Notes: a model not told the origin generated them from the letters alone. Shown: positions 35,740-44,403, counted from the stretch's first letter. The stretch: DNA of 64,000 nt from Planococcus liqunii (GCF_030413595.1 NZ_CP129238.1:186001-250000); one strand, 5' to 3'. Translations and numbers: made by a program.

Positions 35740-36504
35740 ATGGAATACACCATTCAAAAGCTGGGGAACTTGGCAGGGGTCAGCACGAGGACTTTGCGGT
35801 ATTACGATGAAATCGGAATTTTAAAGCCGGCACGAAAAAATTCAGCGGGATACCGGATCTATGGCCGGCGGGAAGTGGACAAGCTGCAGCAAATCCTCTT
35901 TTACCGGGAACTCGGGCTCGATTTGGACAGCATCAAGCAGCTTGTCAACGATCCAGCTTTTGACGGGGCTGCAGCCTTAAAGAATCATCGGCAGCAGCTT
36001 CTGGAAAAACGCCGCCAGCTCGATCTCTTGATCACTAATGTGGGAAACACCATTTCCGCAGCGGAAAGGGAAATCCAAATGACTGACAAGGAAAAGTTTG
36101 AAGGGTTCAAGCAAAAGCTCGTGGATGACAACGAACAGCAATACGGCGAAGAAGTGCGTGCCAAATACGGCGACGACTTGGTCGATCGCTCAAATGCCAG
36201 AATGCTGAATATGAGCGAAGCGCAGTACGAAGAATTTATGAGCATCGAAAGCACGCTCATGGAAAAATTGGCTGAAGCCTGTGAAACGGGAGATCCGGCA
36301 AGCGGCATTGCCCAACAAACAGCCGACCTGCACAGACAATGGCTGAGCTTCACATGGCCGATGTACAGCAAAGAAGCGCATGCGGGGCTTGCCGAGATGT
36401 ATGTAGCCGATGAGCGTTTTGCCGCTTACTACAACAAAGTGCATCCAAATGCAGCCAAGTTCCTTCGGGATGCGATTTTGATCTACGCCGGCAGAAGCGA
36501 ATAA
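35740..36504 (+). CDS. MerR family regulator with TipAS-like domain
   Basis: 254 residues from the ATG at 35740 (TCAGGAGGTGAG upstream); the longer frame from 35683 would cover the promoter. N-terminal winged helix (YTIQKLGNLAGVSTRTLRYY), a long coiled coil near 80-125, and a C-terminal TipAS-like drug-binding domain with the ending HPNAAKFLRDAILIYA. This is the Mta/TipAL plan: activator of multidrug exporter genes. Its own promoter has the MerR 19-bp spacer, indicating positive autoregulation. Confidence 0.92.
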   Translation: MEYTIQKLGNLAGVSTRTLRYYDEIGILKPARKNSAGYRIYGRREVDKLQQILFYRELGLDLDSIKQLVNDPAFDGAAALKNHRQQLLEKRRQLDLLITNVGNTISAAEREIQMTDKEKFEGFKQKLVDDNEQQYGEEVRAKYGDDLVDRSNARMLNMSEAQYEEFMSIESTLMEKLAEACETGDPASGIAQQTADLHRQWLSFTWPMYSKEAHAGLAEMYVADERFAAYYNKVHPNAAKFLRDAILIYAGRSE

Positions 36505-36510
36505 AGAAAG

Positions 36511-36542
36511 AAAAAGGTTCCAGCCAAACGGCTGGAACCTTT
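36511..36542 (+). terminator. Left copy of a duplicated terminator (merR gene end)
   Basis: Stem AAAGGTTCCAGCC / GGCTGGAACCTTT with loop AAAC. A 30-bp segment (36513-36542) is repeated without change at 36949-36978 on the other side of the inserted element. Confidence 0.92.
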
Positions 36543-36948
36543 GAGCTTGTAGACAAAAGAATTTTTACGCATGATAACTGAATAAATATCCGCTTGGAGA
36601 GAAAATCCAGGATCCTTCGTTTCAGCCGGACGCGTTCCGCGGGCTTTCACTTCGGATCCTTAACATGAAGGCTATCTAGAGATGTCACTTTTCACCTTGG
36701 GATGTCTTTTAAGCTTCAATCGAATGATCATTCAGTTGCGAATCAAAGAGAGACGCCCCAACCGGTTCGGCCACGGAGACTCCTGTGGGAGCAGTGAAGG
36801 AGCAACGCGACGGAGCGACGAAAGCTGAAGACCCCGCAGGAACGTTAGTGACGAGGAGGCTGAAGCTGAGCCCACGGAAAGCGAAGTGGCCGGTTCGGTT
36901 GATTTTATGCATTGCTATACATTTCATCTAGACTTTGTCTACAGTTTG
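36543..36948. mobile_element. Terminator-embedded MITE-like repeat element, copy B
   Basis: About 406 bp, opposite in orientation to the copy at 18669-19147. Ends: left CTTGTAGACAAAAG, right CTTTGTCTACAG. The REP-like foldback core lies at 36771-36891. Compared with copy A, about 70 bp of the second core is deleted between short GGCT repeats. Flanked on both sides by an identical 30-bp terminator. Nothing else is visible in the gap 36505-37115 apart from an AT-rich promoter region after 36981. Confidence 0.85.
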
Positions 36949-36980
36949 AAAGGTTCCAGCCAAACGGCTGGAACCTTTTT
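36949..36980 (+). terminator. Right copy of the duplicated terminator, with full T tract
   Basis: Same hairpin as at 36511-36542, followed by TTTTTC. Together the pair forms a perfect 30-bp direct repeat around the element. Confidence 0.92.
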
Positions 36981-37115
36981 CTTATGTAATATAGCTTTAC
37001 AAACTCTTAACAGGAATTTACATATTTAAAATAAGAATCGATCATTTAGTTTGCTATACTCAAGGTGACTAAGGTACTGAACGTAAAATTGCTTCATTCA
37101 AAAGGAGAGGTTTAC

Positions 37116-37967
37116 ATGCTTGAAAGAGGAAAAGAACCACTTGTTTCTGTAAAAGTCATGTCATTTAACATCGCTCACGGTTTAGGAATGAACGGAATAG
37201 TGGACTTGGAAAAAACGGCAGGCATTATTGAAGATTCCTGTGCCCATATTGTCGCTTTGCAGGAAGTCGACCGTTGCTTTTCGGAGCGCAGCGCTTTTGC
37301 GGATCAAGTGCAATGGCTAAGCGAAAGGTTGGGCATGCAGGCAGTATTTGGGGCGAACCTCGATTTTGAACCGGTGGAAGCGGACGGACCGCGCCGCCAA
37401 TACGGCAATGCGATTTTAAGCAAACACCCGATCAAGTATTCGGAAAATCATTTGTTGACCCAAGTGCTGACCGACTTTGGCAAGAATGAGCAGCGCGGCA
37501 TCTTGGAAGCGGTGATTGAAATTAAAGGGAACTTGATTACGGTGTATAACACTCACCTGGCATTAGAGGAAGAAGAGTTGAAAGTCAGCATTGGCGAACT
37601 GGTCGGCATCATCGAAAAGCGCAGCTTTCCACGAATCGTTCTGGGAGATTTCAATGCACTTCCACGGGATGGACAAATTAAGAGATTGAACCGCCATTTA
37701 AGCGACGCTTTTTTGAAATTGAAAAGAGGAGACGCTTATACGTATCCGGCACCTTATCAAAATGCGGAAACAGGTGAAAACTTCAAACCGATTACCCGCA
37801 TCGATTATATTTTCGCTGATCCCGAGCTGGATCCGGTGCAAGTAGCGGTTATGGAAACGGATGTCTCGGACCATTTGCCGATTGCAGCAGATTTTGTTGT
37901 CACGCCGCTCCAAAAACCGTTGCAGAAGCCAGCGCAGACTGCCTTCCCGAAAGTCATTGTTTCTTAA
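37116..37967 (+). CDS. Endonuclease/exonuclease/phosphatase family protein, paralog 1
   Basis: 283 residues from the ATG at 37116 (AAAGGAGAGG upstream). Motifs of the Mg-dependent EEP hydrolase fold: SFNIAHG at the start, LQEVD (metal-binding Glu), the NTHL(A)L strand, GDFNA and SDHLPI (catalytic His). No signal peptide. Such proteins cut phosphodiester bonds in nucleic acids, inositol phosphates or sphingolipids. A close paralog follows after 160 bp, from tandem duplication. Confidence 0.88.
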   Translation: MLERGKEPLVSVKVMSFNIAHGLGMNGIVDLEKTAGIIEDSCAHIVALQEVDRCFSERSAFADQVQWLSERLGMQAVFGANLDFEPVEADGPRRQYGNAILSKHPIKYSENHLLTQVLTDFGKNEQRGILEAVIEIKGNLITVYNTHLALEEEELKVSIGELVGIIEKRSFPRIVLGDFNALPRDGQIKRLNRHLSDAFLKLKRGDAYTYPAPYQNAETGENFKPITRIDYIFADPELDPVQVAVMETDVSDHLPIAADFVVTPLQKPLQKPAQTAFPKVIVS

Positions 37968-38127
37968 ACTTCTTAAAGATGGCATTAGCAGGAATAATTT
38001 TGATGTTCAAAAATTATACGAAAATAGAGCACATAAGTAAGTGCTTTTGTATCAGAAAATTGCTATAATCAATGCATCTATTATCCCTTGCCATGGACTC
38101 GGTTCATATTAAAAGGAGATGTTTTTT

Positions 38128-38967
38128 ATGGAGAGTGACAAAATCCCCCCCACGGTGCCCATTAAAGTGATGTCGTTTAATATCGCTCACGGACTCGGCA
38201 TGGACAACATTGTAGACTTGGAAAGAACAGCAAAGGTCATTGAACAGTCAGGAGCAGAAATCGTCGGTTTGCAGGAGCTTGACCGGCATTTTACGGACCG
38301 CAGTGAATTTATCGATCAGGTAGATTGGCTGAGCCATCGGCTGGGCATGTACGGTGCGTTTGGCGCCAATTTGGATCTGGAGCCGAATGAACCCGAAAGG
38401 CCACGGCGCCAATACGGCAATGCGGTTTTAAGCAAACATCCGATCAAGTATGTTGAAAACCACCTGCTGACAAAAGTTATCTCTCCCATTGCAAACAGTG
38501 AACAACGTGGAATACTGGAAGTCGTACTCGAAGTAAAAGGAACGTATGTGAGCTTTTTCAACACTCATTTGTCATTAAAAGAGGAAGAGCTGAAAGTCAG
38601 TATTGATGAAATTCTGGAGATTACGGAAAAAAGCCGCTTCCCTAAAATCATTACAGGTGATTTTAATGCAGATCCCGACCATCTGCAGATCAAAAGAATG
38701 GAAAATCATTTTGACGATGTGTTCTTAAAAACTGGCAAAAACAATATGTATACGTATCCGGCTCCTTATGAACACGACAGCGATGGCGTGAAGTTAAAAC
38801 CGGTAACACGCATCGACTATATTTTTACAGATCAACACTTGGAGCCCGAACAAGCCGCTGTTATCGAAACGTCCATATCGGACCATTTGCCGATTACAGC
38901 AGATTTGGTTCTGTCGCGAGTAGGCAGTAAAATGAAAACGGCTAATGGAGCCAGAAGCTTAAAGTGA
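38128..38967 (+). CDS. Endonuclease/exonuclease/phosphatase family protein, paralog 2
   Basis: 279 residues from the ATG at 38128 (AAAAGGAGA nine bases before; the ATG at 38119 overlaps that site). The same motifs in the same order as paralog 1: SFNIAHGLGMDN, LQELD, NTHLSL, GDFNADPD, SDHLPI. The catalytic residues are intact in both, so both are likely active. The C-terminal tails differ most, and each has its own ribosome site and upstream spacer. Confidence 0.88.
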   Translation: MESDKIPPTVPIKVMSFNIAHGLGMDNIVDLERTAKVIEQSGAEIVGLQELDRHFTDRSEFIDQVDWLSHRLGMYGAFGANLDLEPNEPERPRRQYGNAVLSKHPIKYVENHLLTKVISPIANSEQRGILEVVLEVKGTYVSFFNTHLSLKEEELKVSIDEILEITEKSRFPKIITGDFNADPDHLQIKRMENHFDDVFLKTGKNNMYTYPAPYEHDSDGVKLKPVTRIDYIFTDQHLEPEQAAVIETSISDHLPITADLVLSRVGSKMKTANGARSLK

Positions 38968-39024
38968 CTCAACCCCTTTTATTCAGCAATTGAACTTATC
39001 CGGAGAAGCATTTTCTCCTATATA

Positions 39025-39074
39025 AAAAACTGTAACCAAGCTCAGGAAAAGATGAACTTGGTTACAGTTTTTTA
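39025..39074. terminator. Bidirectional terminator between EEP paralog 2 and queuosine transporter
   Basis: A 16-bp stem (AAAAACTGTAACCAAG with its complement at 39057-39072) and A/T tracts on both sides. Confidence 0.92.
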
Positions 39075-39083
39075 TTTTGTGCA

Positions 39084-39713
39084 TTATCCGTAAACGCGTA
39101 CGCTGCTGGACTCGCTGCGTCTGCATAGCTTCACCAGCAAGTAGACAAGCGGAGTATCGCAAGCAGCTGCAAGCCACTTAAAGGCGTATTGCGTAAAGAT
39201 CATGGCCACAAGTGCGGCAGTAGGCATGGTGCCATAAAAAGCGATGGCGATAAAAATCGTTGTATCGACCAATTGGCTTACCATTGTTGATGCGTTATTG
39301 CGCAGCCAAAGTTTGGATTCGCCGTGGCGGTCTTTCAGCTTATGGAAAATGGTTACGTCCAAGTTTTGGCTGATAAAGTACGAAATCAAGCTGGCCAAAG
39401 TGACCCGGAACCCCGCAGAGAAAATGGTTTCAAACGATGCCTGGTCTCCGAAGAATGGCGCTGAAGGCAAGTGAATAGCCAAATAGATGAACGCAAGCGC
39501 GCAGCATTGCGTGAAGAATCCGGCAAAAACGGTTTGGCGGGCCGCTTCTTTTCCGTAGACTTCCGCAATCGTGTCCGTAATGGGAAAAGTGAAAACATAA
39601 ACGACCACTGCTGCCGGCAGCACCAGCCATTCACCAATACTAAACAATTTAACTGCCAGGATGTTTGATAAGATAAGCAGTCCGACAAATGCCCCGTTTA
39701 AGTAAAGTAACAT
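39084..39713 (-). CDS. Queuosine precursor transporter (YhhQ-type)
   Basis: 209 residues with about six membrane segments. The motif FPITDTIAEVYGKEAAR near residues 43-59 and the later NLDVTIFHKLK identify the VUT/YhhQ family that imports queuosine precursors such as preQ0/preQ1. It follows queF by 11 bp and so shares the preQ1 riboswitch, which supports the function strongly. GGGAG precedes the ATG. Confidence 0.92.
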   Translation of the reverse strand: MLLYLNGAFVGLLILSNILAVKLFSIGEWLVLPAAVVVYVFTFPITDTIAEVYGKEAARQTVFAGFFTQCCALAFIYLAIHLPSAPFFGDQASFETIFSAGFRVTLASLISYFISQNLDVTIFHKLKDRHGESKLWLRNNASTMVSQLVDTTIFIAIAFYGTMPTAALVAMIFTQYAFKWLAAACDTPLVYLLVKLCRRSESSSVRVYG

Positions 39714-39724
39714 AGCGCGCTCCC

Positions 39725-40219
39725 TTACCGGTTGGTGATCGTTTCCGGATACATATCGTGGTTCATCATCCGGTAAGATGCCATTTCTTCGTATTTTGTA
39801 CCTGGTTTTCCGTAGTTTGTATAAGGATCGATCGACAAGCCGCCGCGCGGTGTAAACTTGCCCCAGACTTCGATATAGCGGGGTTCAAGCAATTTAATCA
39901 AATCGTTCATGATGATATTGACGACGTCTTCGTGGAAATCGCCGTGGTTGCGGAAGCTGAACAAGTACAATTTCAACGATTTGCTTTCCACCAATTTTTT
40001 GTCCGGAATAAAGCTCAAGTAAATCGTGGCGAAATCCGGCTGTCCGGTTTGCGGGCACAGGGAAGTGAATTCCGGGCAATTGAATTTTACGAAATAATCG
40101 CGTGTATGCAAATTATCGATCGCTTCCAGAATGTCCGGATCGTACTCAAATTGGTATTTCGTGTTTTGATTGCCGAGAAGCGACAAGTGGTCCAGTGTAT
40201 CTTCGTTTCTTCCTGCCAT
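39725..40219 (-). CDS. queF: NADPH-dependent preQ0 reductase
   Basis: 7-cyano-7-deazaguanine reductase, 164 residues: reduces the nitrile of preQ0 to the amine preQ1 with two NADPH, in queuosine tRNA modification. The Cys of [20 protein letters not shown] (residues about 45-64, catalytic Cys near 56) and the following Asp are present, and the QueF segment [20 protein letters not shown] is complete. Unimodular type. Controlled by the preQ1-I riboswitch upstream. Confidence 0.95.
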   Translation of the reverse strand: MAGRNEDTLDHLSLLGNQNTKYQFEYDPDILEAIDNLHTRDYFVKFNCPEFTSLCPQTGQPDFATIYLSFIPDKKLVESKSLKLYLFSFRNHGDFHEDVVNIIMNDLIKLLEPRYIEVWGKFTPRGGLSIDPYTNYGKPGTKYEEMASYRMMNHDMYPETITNR

Positions 40220-40226
40220 AAAAAAA

Positions 40227-40261
40227 GGCCTCCTTCAAGTGTCCGACTTGAGAGAGGCCTA
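40227..40261 (-). promoter_or_regulatory. Hairpin that buries the queF ribosome site
   Basis: On the minus strand a 15-bp stem (two mismatches) whose 3' arm contains the GAAGGAGG Shine-Dalgarno of queF, followed by seven T and the ATG. It could act as a second terminator or block translation. It lies downstream of the riboswitch terminator. Confidence 0.6.
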
Positions 40262-40272
40262 TAAAAAAACGG

Positions 40273-40307
40273 AAAAAGAAAAAGCCAAATCGCATGTGGA
40301 TTTGGCT
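40273..40307 (-). terminator. Riboswitch-associated terminator
   Basis: Stem AGCCAAATC / GATTTGGCT with loop CACATGC, then a T-rich tract, 17 nt after the end of the preQ1 aptamer on the minus strand. This is the expected expression platform. Confidence 0.78.
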
Positions 40308-40323
40308 GAATTTCGTCAATCCA

Positions 40324-40360
40324 TAGTTTTTTATAGAGGGTGAAATGCTATGAACCTCTC
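40324..40360 (-). promoter_or_regulatory. PreQ1-I riboswitch
   Basis: Minus strand reads GAGAGGTTCATAGC, ATTTCACCCTCTA, TAAAAAACTA: the P1 stem (AGAGG/CCTCT), the conserved GGTTC and CACC positions, and the A-rich tail that forms the H-type pseudoknot. It is an almost exact match to the type I preQ1 aptamer. It represses queF and the transporter when preQ1 is plentiful. The rest of the 40220-40576 gap shows only the P450 upstream region, in which I see no strong promoter. Confidence 0.95.
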
Positions 40361-40576
40361 CCGTTGCCGGGTTATGTAGTTAATGTTACCTCACTCATCG
40401 TAAAAGACTTTCGGTTTGCTGTCAATTCTCTTTTTAAAGAAATCATACAAATTACCGGACAGGCCACGGGAAGTTTTTGGCGCCTTACAAAAATGAATGT
40501 ATCTGATTGTTTCGCAGATTTTCCTTGCGGGTAAGTGAATTGGAAAAGCAGCGCATTAAAGGAGGAATTGCAGTTC

Positions 40577-41839
40577 ATGGCAGAGACTCGACCAATCCCC
40601 CGTGATAAGGGCGTAGACAATACATTGGCTTTGATGACAGAAGGGTATCTATTCATACCGAACCGTACAAGGCAACTGAAGACAGATGTTTTTCAAACGC
40701 GTTTGCTTGGCCAAACGGCAGTATGCATAGCGGGCGAAGAAGCGGCGCGTGTGTTTTATGATGAAAGTAAATTTCGGCGAAGAGGAGCCGTGCCAAAGAG
40801 AGTACAGAAAACCTTAATGGGCGAAAAAGCGATCCAAACAATGGATGATGCATCTCATAAGCATCGAAAACAGCTTTTTATGTCGCTTATGACTCCCGAA
40901 CGTTTGCGTCTCTTAAACATTTACGTTACAGAAGAATGGCGTTCTGCTGTCGAGCGATGGAGCACAATGGAAGAAGTTTTATTTTTTAAAGAAGTAGAAG
41001 AATTAATGATGCGGGTAGCCTGCCGTTGGGCAGGAGTTCCTCTTCGGGAAAACGAAGTAGAAATGCGTTCCCGCGATATGGGGGCGCTGATTGATTCGTT
41101 TGGGGCTGCTGGTCCAAGGCATTGGAAAGGCAGAACCGCACGCAAACAGTCGGAAGATTGGGTCGAGAAAATAGTAAAAGCGGTGCGTAAAGGAAAACTG
41201 CAAGCACCAAATGGAACGGCGCTTCAAGCCATGGCCTGGTATAAGCAGCCGAATGAAAAGAAAATGACGACTCATATGGCGGCCATTGAAGTGATTAATA
41301 TTTTACGGCCGATTGTAGCGATTGGCCGCTACATTACTTTTGGTGCAATCGCTCTTCATGAACATCCCGAAACACGTGAGAAATTGGCTGCCAACCGGGG
41401 AGACTATAGCCAGTGGTTTGTCCAGGAAGTGCGCCGATATTATCCATTCGGGCCATTTACAGGGGCGAGAGTCCGTGAAAACTTTGTTTGGCAAGGGTAT
41501 CACTTTAGAAAAGGGACGCTTGTGCTATTAGATATCTACGGCACGAACCATCATCCGGAATTGTGGGTCCAGCCGGAAGAATTCCGTCCGGAACGGTTCC
41601 GTGACTGGAAGGAAAGCCCCTTCAGTTTTATTCCGCAAGGTGGCGGGGAATACGATTTGGGCCATCGATGCGCAGGAGAATGGGTAACGATTGAAGCGAT
41701 GAAGACCAGCCTGGAGTTCTTGGTCAGAAAAATGGAATACGATGTTCCAGATCAAGATGTCAGTTACAGCATGGCCCGAATGCCTACACTTCCGAAAAGC
41801 CGTTTTGTTATTCGAAATGTGCGGCCAGTCAGGTATTAA
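40577..41839 (+). CDS. CYP152-type fatty-acid peroxygenase (cytochrome P450)
   Basis: 420 residues from the ATG at 40577; AAAGGAGG lies 11 bases ahead. Cys365 in GHRCAGEW is the heme ligand, and Arg244-Pro245 in NILRPIVAI replaces the acid-alcohol pair of ordinary P450s; the Arg binds the fatty-acid carboxylate. This is the pattern of Bacillus P450-BS-beta (CYP152A1), which uses hydrogen peroxide to hydroxylate fatty acids at alpha or beta carbon, or to decarboxylate them. No redox partner gene is present beside it, as expected. Confidence 0.92.
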   Translation: MAETRPIPRDKGVDNTLALMTEGYLFIPNRTRQLKTDVFQTRLLGQTAVCIAGEEAARVFYDESKFRRRGAVPKRVQKTLMGEKAIQTMDDASHKHRKQLFMSLMTPERLRLLNIYVTEEWRSAVERWSTMEEVLFFKEVEELMMRVACRWAGVPLRENEVEMRSRDMGALIDSFGAAGPRHWKGRTARKQSEDWVEKIVKAVRKGKLQAPNGTALQAMAWYKQPNEKKMTTHMAAIEVINILRPIVAIGRYITFGAIALHEHPETREKLAANRGDYSQWFVQEVRRYYPFGPFTGARVRENFVWQGYHFRKGTLVLLDIYGTNHHPELWVQPEEFRPERFRDWKESPFSFIPQGGGEYDLGHRCAGEWVTIEAMKTSLEFLVRKMEYDVPDQDVSYSMARMPTLPKSRFVIRNVRPVRY

Positions 41840-41914
41840 AGCTTTAAATTTGCCTGCCGAGCTGGTTTAGCCAGAAGGTGGGCTTTTTTCTGTCCGATGA
41901 AAGGAGACGGGAAG

Positions 41915-42850
41915 ATGGCGATAAAACAAACGGGATGGCCGTCCAACGCCGTAGATTGGGTGAATAAAAAAATCGGCGAACAAAAAGAACTTCTCCGTAT
42001 CGAACCGCTTGCGGGAGGCACTTCTTCCCATCTGTATGAAATGGACTATTCAGATGGCGGCGGTACAGAATCCTGCGTCCTCAGGCTTTTTACAAAAGCA
42101 GAATGGCTGGCGATGGAACCAGATTTGGCGGGCCATGAGGCGGCAAGTTTACTGGAAGCCGCCAAAACAGGTCTTGCCGTACCAGGACTATTGGCGTTTG
42201 ATGCCAGTGGCGAACAGTGCGGCGTACCGGCCGTTTTGATGACGAAAATTGAAGGAAGCGTCGTACTGCAGCCGGACAATGAACAAGAATGGCTGGAGGG
42301 GTTGGCTGCGGTACTCGTAAAAATCCATTCGCATGAAGCTGCCAGCTTTCAGTGGGAATACTTTTCTTACAATCAGGCACTGTCTCTGGAGAGGCCAGAT
42401 TGGTCAGACTATCCGGAAGAATGGTTGCGGGCCTTTTCGATTGCCCGCGAAGTCCGGCCATCCGTCGAATCTTGTTTTCTGCACCGTGATTTTCACCCGG
42501 CAAACATATTGTGGAAAGGGCAAGAAGTGAGTGGGGTAGTGGATTGGGTGAATGCGTGCAGAGGGCCTGCCGGGGTAGACGTCGGCCACTGCCGATTAAA
42601 CCTGGCCCAGCTTTGCGGCATCGAAACAGCTGACCGGTTCCTTGAGGCGTATATGCGGTATGCCGATGGCTTTATTTACCGGGCTTATTGGGATATTCTC
42701 GCTTTAACCGATATTTTGGACGGACCGCCAGTGGTTTATCCGGGCTGGGAAACTTTTGGGATAACCGGACTGACAGATGGCTTAATCAGGCAGCGGCTGG
42801 ATGCCTATTTGCTCAGTTTGCTTGCTCGTTTTGAGCAAGAATCTGGCTGA
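41915..42850 (+). CDS. Aminoglycoside phosphotransferase (APH) family kinase
   Basis: 311 residues from the ATG at 41915 (AAAGGAG upstream). Catalytic loop FLHRDFHPANILW near residue 192-204 and Mg-binding DWVNACRGPAGVDVGH. The N-terminal part has the LAGGTSSHLYEM glycine loop. The substrate of this broad family may be a sugar, choline or an antibiotic; the specificity cannot be inferred. A weak terminator-like hairpin (41851-41889) precedes it. Confidence 0.85.
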   Translation: MAIKQTGWPSNAVDWVNKKIGEQKELLRIEPLAGGTSSHLYEMDYSDGGGTESCVLRLFTKAEWLAMEPDLAGHEAASLLEAAKTGLAVPGLLAFDASGEQCGVPAVLMTKIEGSVVLQPDNEQEWLEGLAAVLVKIHSHEAASFQWEYFSYNQALSLERPDWSDYPEEWLRAFSIAREVRPSVESCFLHRDFHPANILWKGQEVSGVVDWVNACRGPAGVDVGHCRLNLAQLCGIETADRFLEAYMRYADGFIYRAYWDILALTDILDGPPVVYPGWETFGITGLTDGLIRQRLDAYLLSLLARFEQESG

Positions 42851-42935
42851 ATACCGGAGGGCTTCTCTGGCATCAGGTTTGATTTCTCTGAAAAAGGAAA
42901 TATACAGAACAAGCAAGTTTTGAGGAGGAAGCCCA

Positions 42936-43469
42936 ATGACTGATGAACAATTAAAGCAATTAAAAAACCAATTAACGGAACAAAAAAATTCACTTGAAGA
43001 CCGTGTGGAACATACCGAAGAATTTGATACGACGGAATTGTCCACTTATGACAACCATCCAGCCGATAATGCCACTGACTTGTTTGACCAGGAACGCGGC
43101 ATGGCGTTGAACCGTTTTAAAGAAGACGAGCTCGAGGACACGAATGCCGCGCTGGAAGCGATAGAAAACGGCACGTATGGCAAATGTACAGTATGCGGAA
43201 CGGAAATCCCATTCGAACGCTTAGAAGCGCTCCCTACAGCTTTGACATGCATTGACCACGCTCAACAGGACACCGACATGACGTCGCGTCCGCCAGAGGA
43301 AGATGTGCTGCAAAGTTCTACCAGCCAGCCAGTGGAAAAAGAAGACAGCCGGCTTCGCGATTATACGGACACTTTCCAGGATGTTGAAGACTTTGGTTCG
43401 TCCGATGGCCCGCAAGATCAGCCTGGAGAAGATAAAGACATGAAAGATTTCTACGAAGAAAAAGAATGA
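42936..43469 (+). CDS. TraR/DksA zinc-finger protein (YteA-like)
   Basis: 177 residues, very acidic. The N-terminal helical part (about 1-75) is followed by a zinc-finger-like segment CTVCGTEI...CIDH (Cys at about 86 and 89, then Cys-x-x-His), then a disordered Glu/Asp/Gln-rich tail. Similar to yteA family sporulation-associated proteins of Bacillus. GAGGAGG precedes the ATG. Whether it binds RNA polymerase like DksA is not shown. Confidence 0.85.
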   Translation: MTDEQLKQLKNQLTEQKNSLEDRVEHTEEFDTTELSTYDNHPADNATDLFDQERGMALNRFKEDELEDTNAALEAIENGTYGKCTVCGTEIPFERLEALPTALTCIDHAQQDTDMTSRPPEEDVLQSSTSQPVEKEDSRLRDYTDTFQDVEDFGSSDGPQDQPGEDKDMKDFYEEKE

Positions 43470-43550
43470 CCATAACCCTGTGCCTGATGAGCATGGGGTT
43501 TTCTTTGGTTTAAATGCAATTGACGAAGCGGCAACTGGAGGGAACAAGAA

Positions 43551-43898
43551 ATGAACGAGCTGGAAAAAGAAATTTTCGAACTGGAATGCAGCCATATCCG
43601 GCCCGATGTCCGGGTTTCAAAAGAGAAGCTGGGAGAAGTGCTGGATGATGATTTTTTTGAGTTCGGAAGCTCAGGAAGAGTGTGGAAACGATCTGATTAC
43701 AACGAAAGCCATTCTTTGTCTCCTGATGAAATGGAGATTTCCGGCTTTAAGCTGGACGAATTGGGTCCCGCAGCCGTCCTCACTACATACCGGATTTTCA
43801 ACAAGACCACGGGGGTATCTTCCATCCGAAGTTCCGTATGGAAAAAGAGGGAAACCGGGTGGAAACTGTTTTTTCATCAAGGGACGCTTTCGAAATAG
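43551..43898 (+). CDS. DUF4440 (SnoaL-like) protein
   Basis: 115 residues with a SnoaL/NTF2-like pattern: an N-terminal helix FELECSHIRPDVRVSKEKLGEVL-type segment, LDDDFFEFGSSGRVW, and the ending W-K-K-R-E-T-G-W-K-L-F-F-H-Q-G-T-L. Homologs named as nuclear transport factor 2-like proteins have no assigned reaction. Good GAGGG site. Confidence 0.82.
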   Translation: MNELEKEIFELECSHIRPDVRVSKEKLGEVLDDDFFEFGSSGRVWKRSDYNESHSLSPDEMEISGFKLDELGPAAVLTTYRIFNKTTGVSSIRSSVWKKRETGWKLFFHQGTLSK

Positions 43899-43964
43899 GT
43901 GTTTGAGGAAAGCGAAAAGAGGCTATTAAATAACTAGGTGTTTTAACGTGAAGGAGGGATAGAG

Positions 43965-44366
43965 ATGGATCATGCGGTAGTATTATTTGATGGGGATTGT
44001 AATTTCTGCGATTCCAGTGTGCAGTTCATCATAAACCACGACCCCGCCGGCTATTACCAGTTTGCTTCTTTGCAAAGTGACATTGGCCGTGAATTGAGAA
44101 AGAAACATGAAGTACCGGAAGACGTGGACAGCCTGGTCTTGATACAGGACGGCAAAGCGTACGTTAAATCAGAAGGTGCATTGATGATTTCCCGCCACCT
44201 GACAGGTTTGTGGAAATTGGCTTTTTACTTAAAATCTTTCCCGCGCCCGCTGCGCGATGGGGCCTACGATGTTGTAGCAAAAAACCGCTATAAGGTATTT
44301 GGCAAACTCAATAGTTGTATGTTGCCGCCGCCTCATATTCGGAAACGTTTTCTAGATAAACAATAA
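43965..44366 (+). CDS. DCC family thiol-disulfide oxidoreductase
   Basis: 133 residues with the N-terminal VVLFDGDCNFC (Cys12 and Cys15), the DxxCxxC hallmark of DCC/YuxK proteins, and VKSEGAL in the middle. Thioredoxin-like fold suggested for the family; substrate unknown. AAGGAGGG precedes the ATG and a terminator begins at the stop codon. Confidence 0.88.
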   Translation: MDHAVVLFDGDCNFCDSSVQFIINHDPAGYYQFASLQSDIGRELRKKHEVPEDVDSLVLIQDGKAYVKSEGALMISRHLTGLWKLAFYLKSFPRPLRDGAYDVVAKNRYKVFGKLNSCMLPPPHIRKRFLDKQ

Positions 44367-44403
44367 AAAATCCTGACGCGCTGAAGCGCATCAGGATTTT
44401 TTT
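44367..44403 (+). terminator. Terminator after the DCC gene
   Basis: AAAATCCTGA(C)GCGC / GCGC(A)TCAGGATTTT with loop TGAA and a T tail. Confidence 0.93.

Noticed and set aside
41851-41889. Strong terminator after the P450 gene
   Set aside because: The stem is interrupted (GCCTGCC...GGTGGGC with an inner CTGG/CCAG); kept only as a weak possibility in the APH entry.
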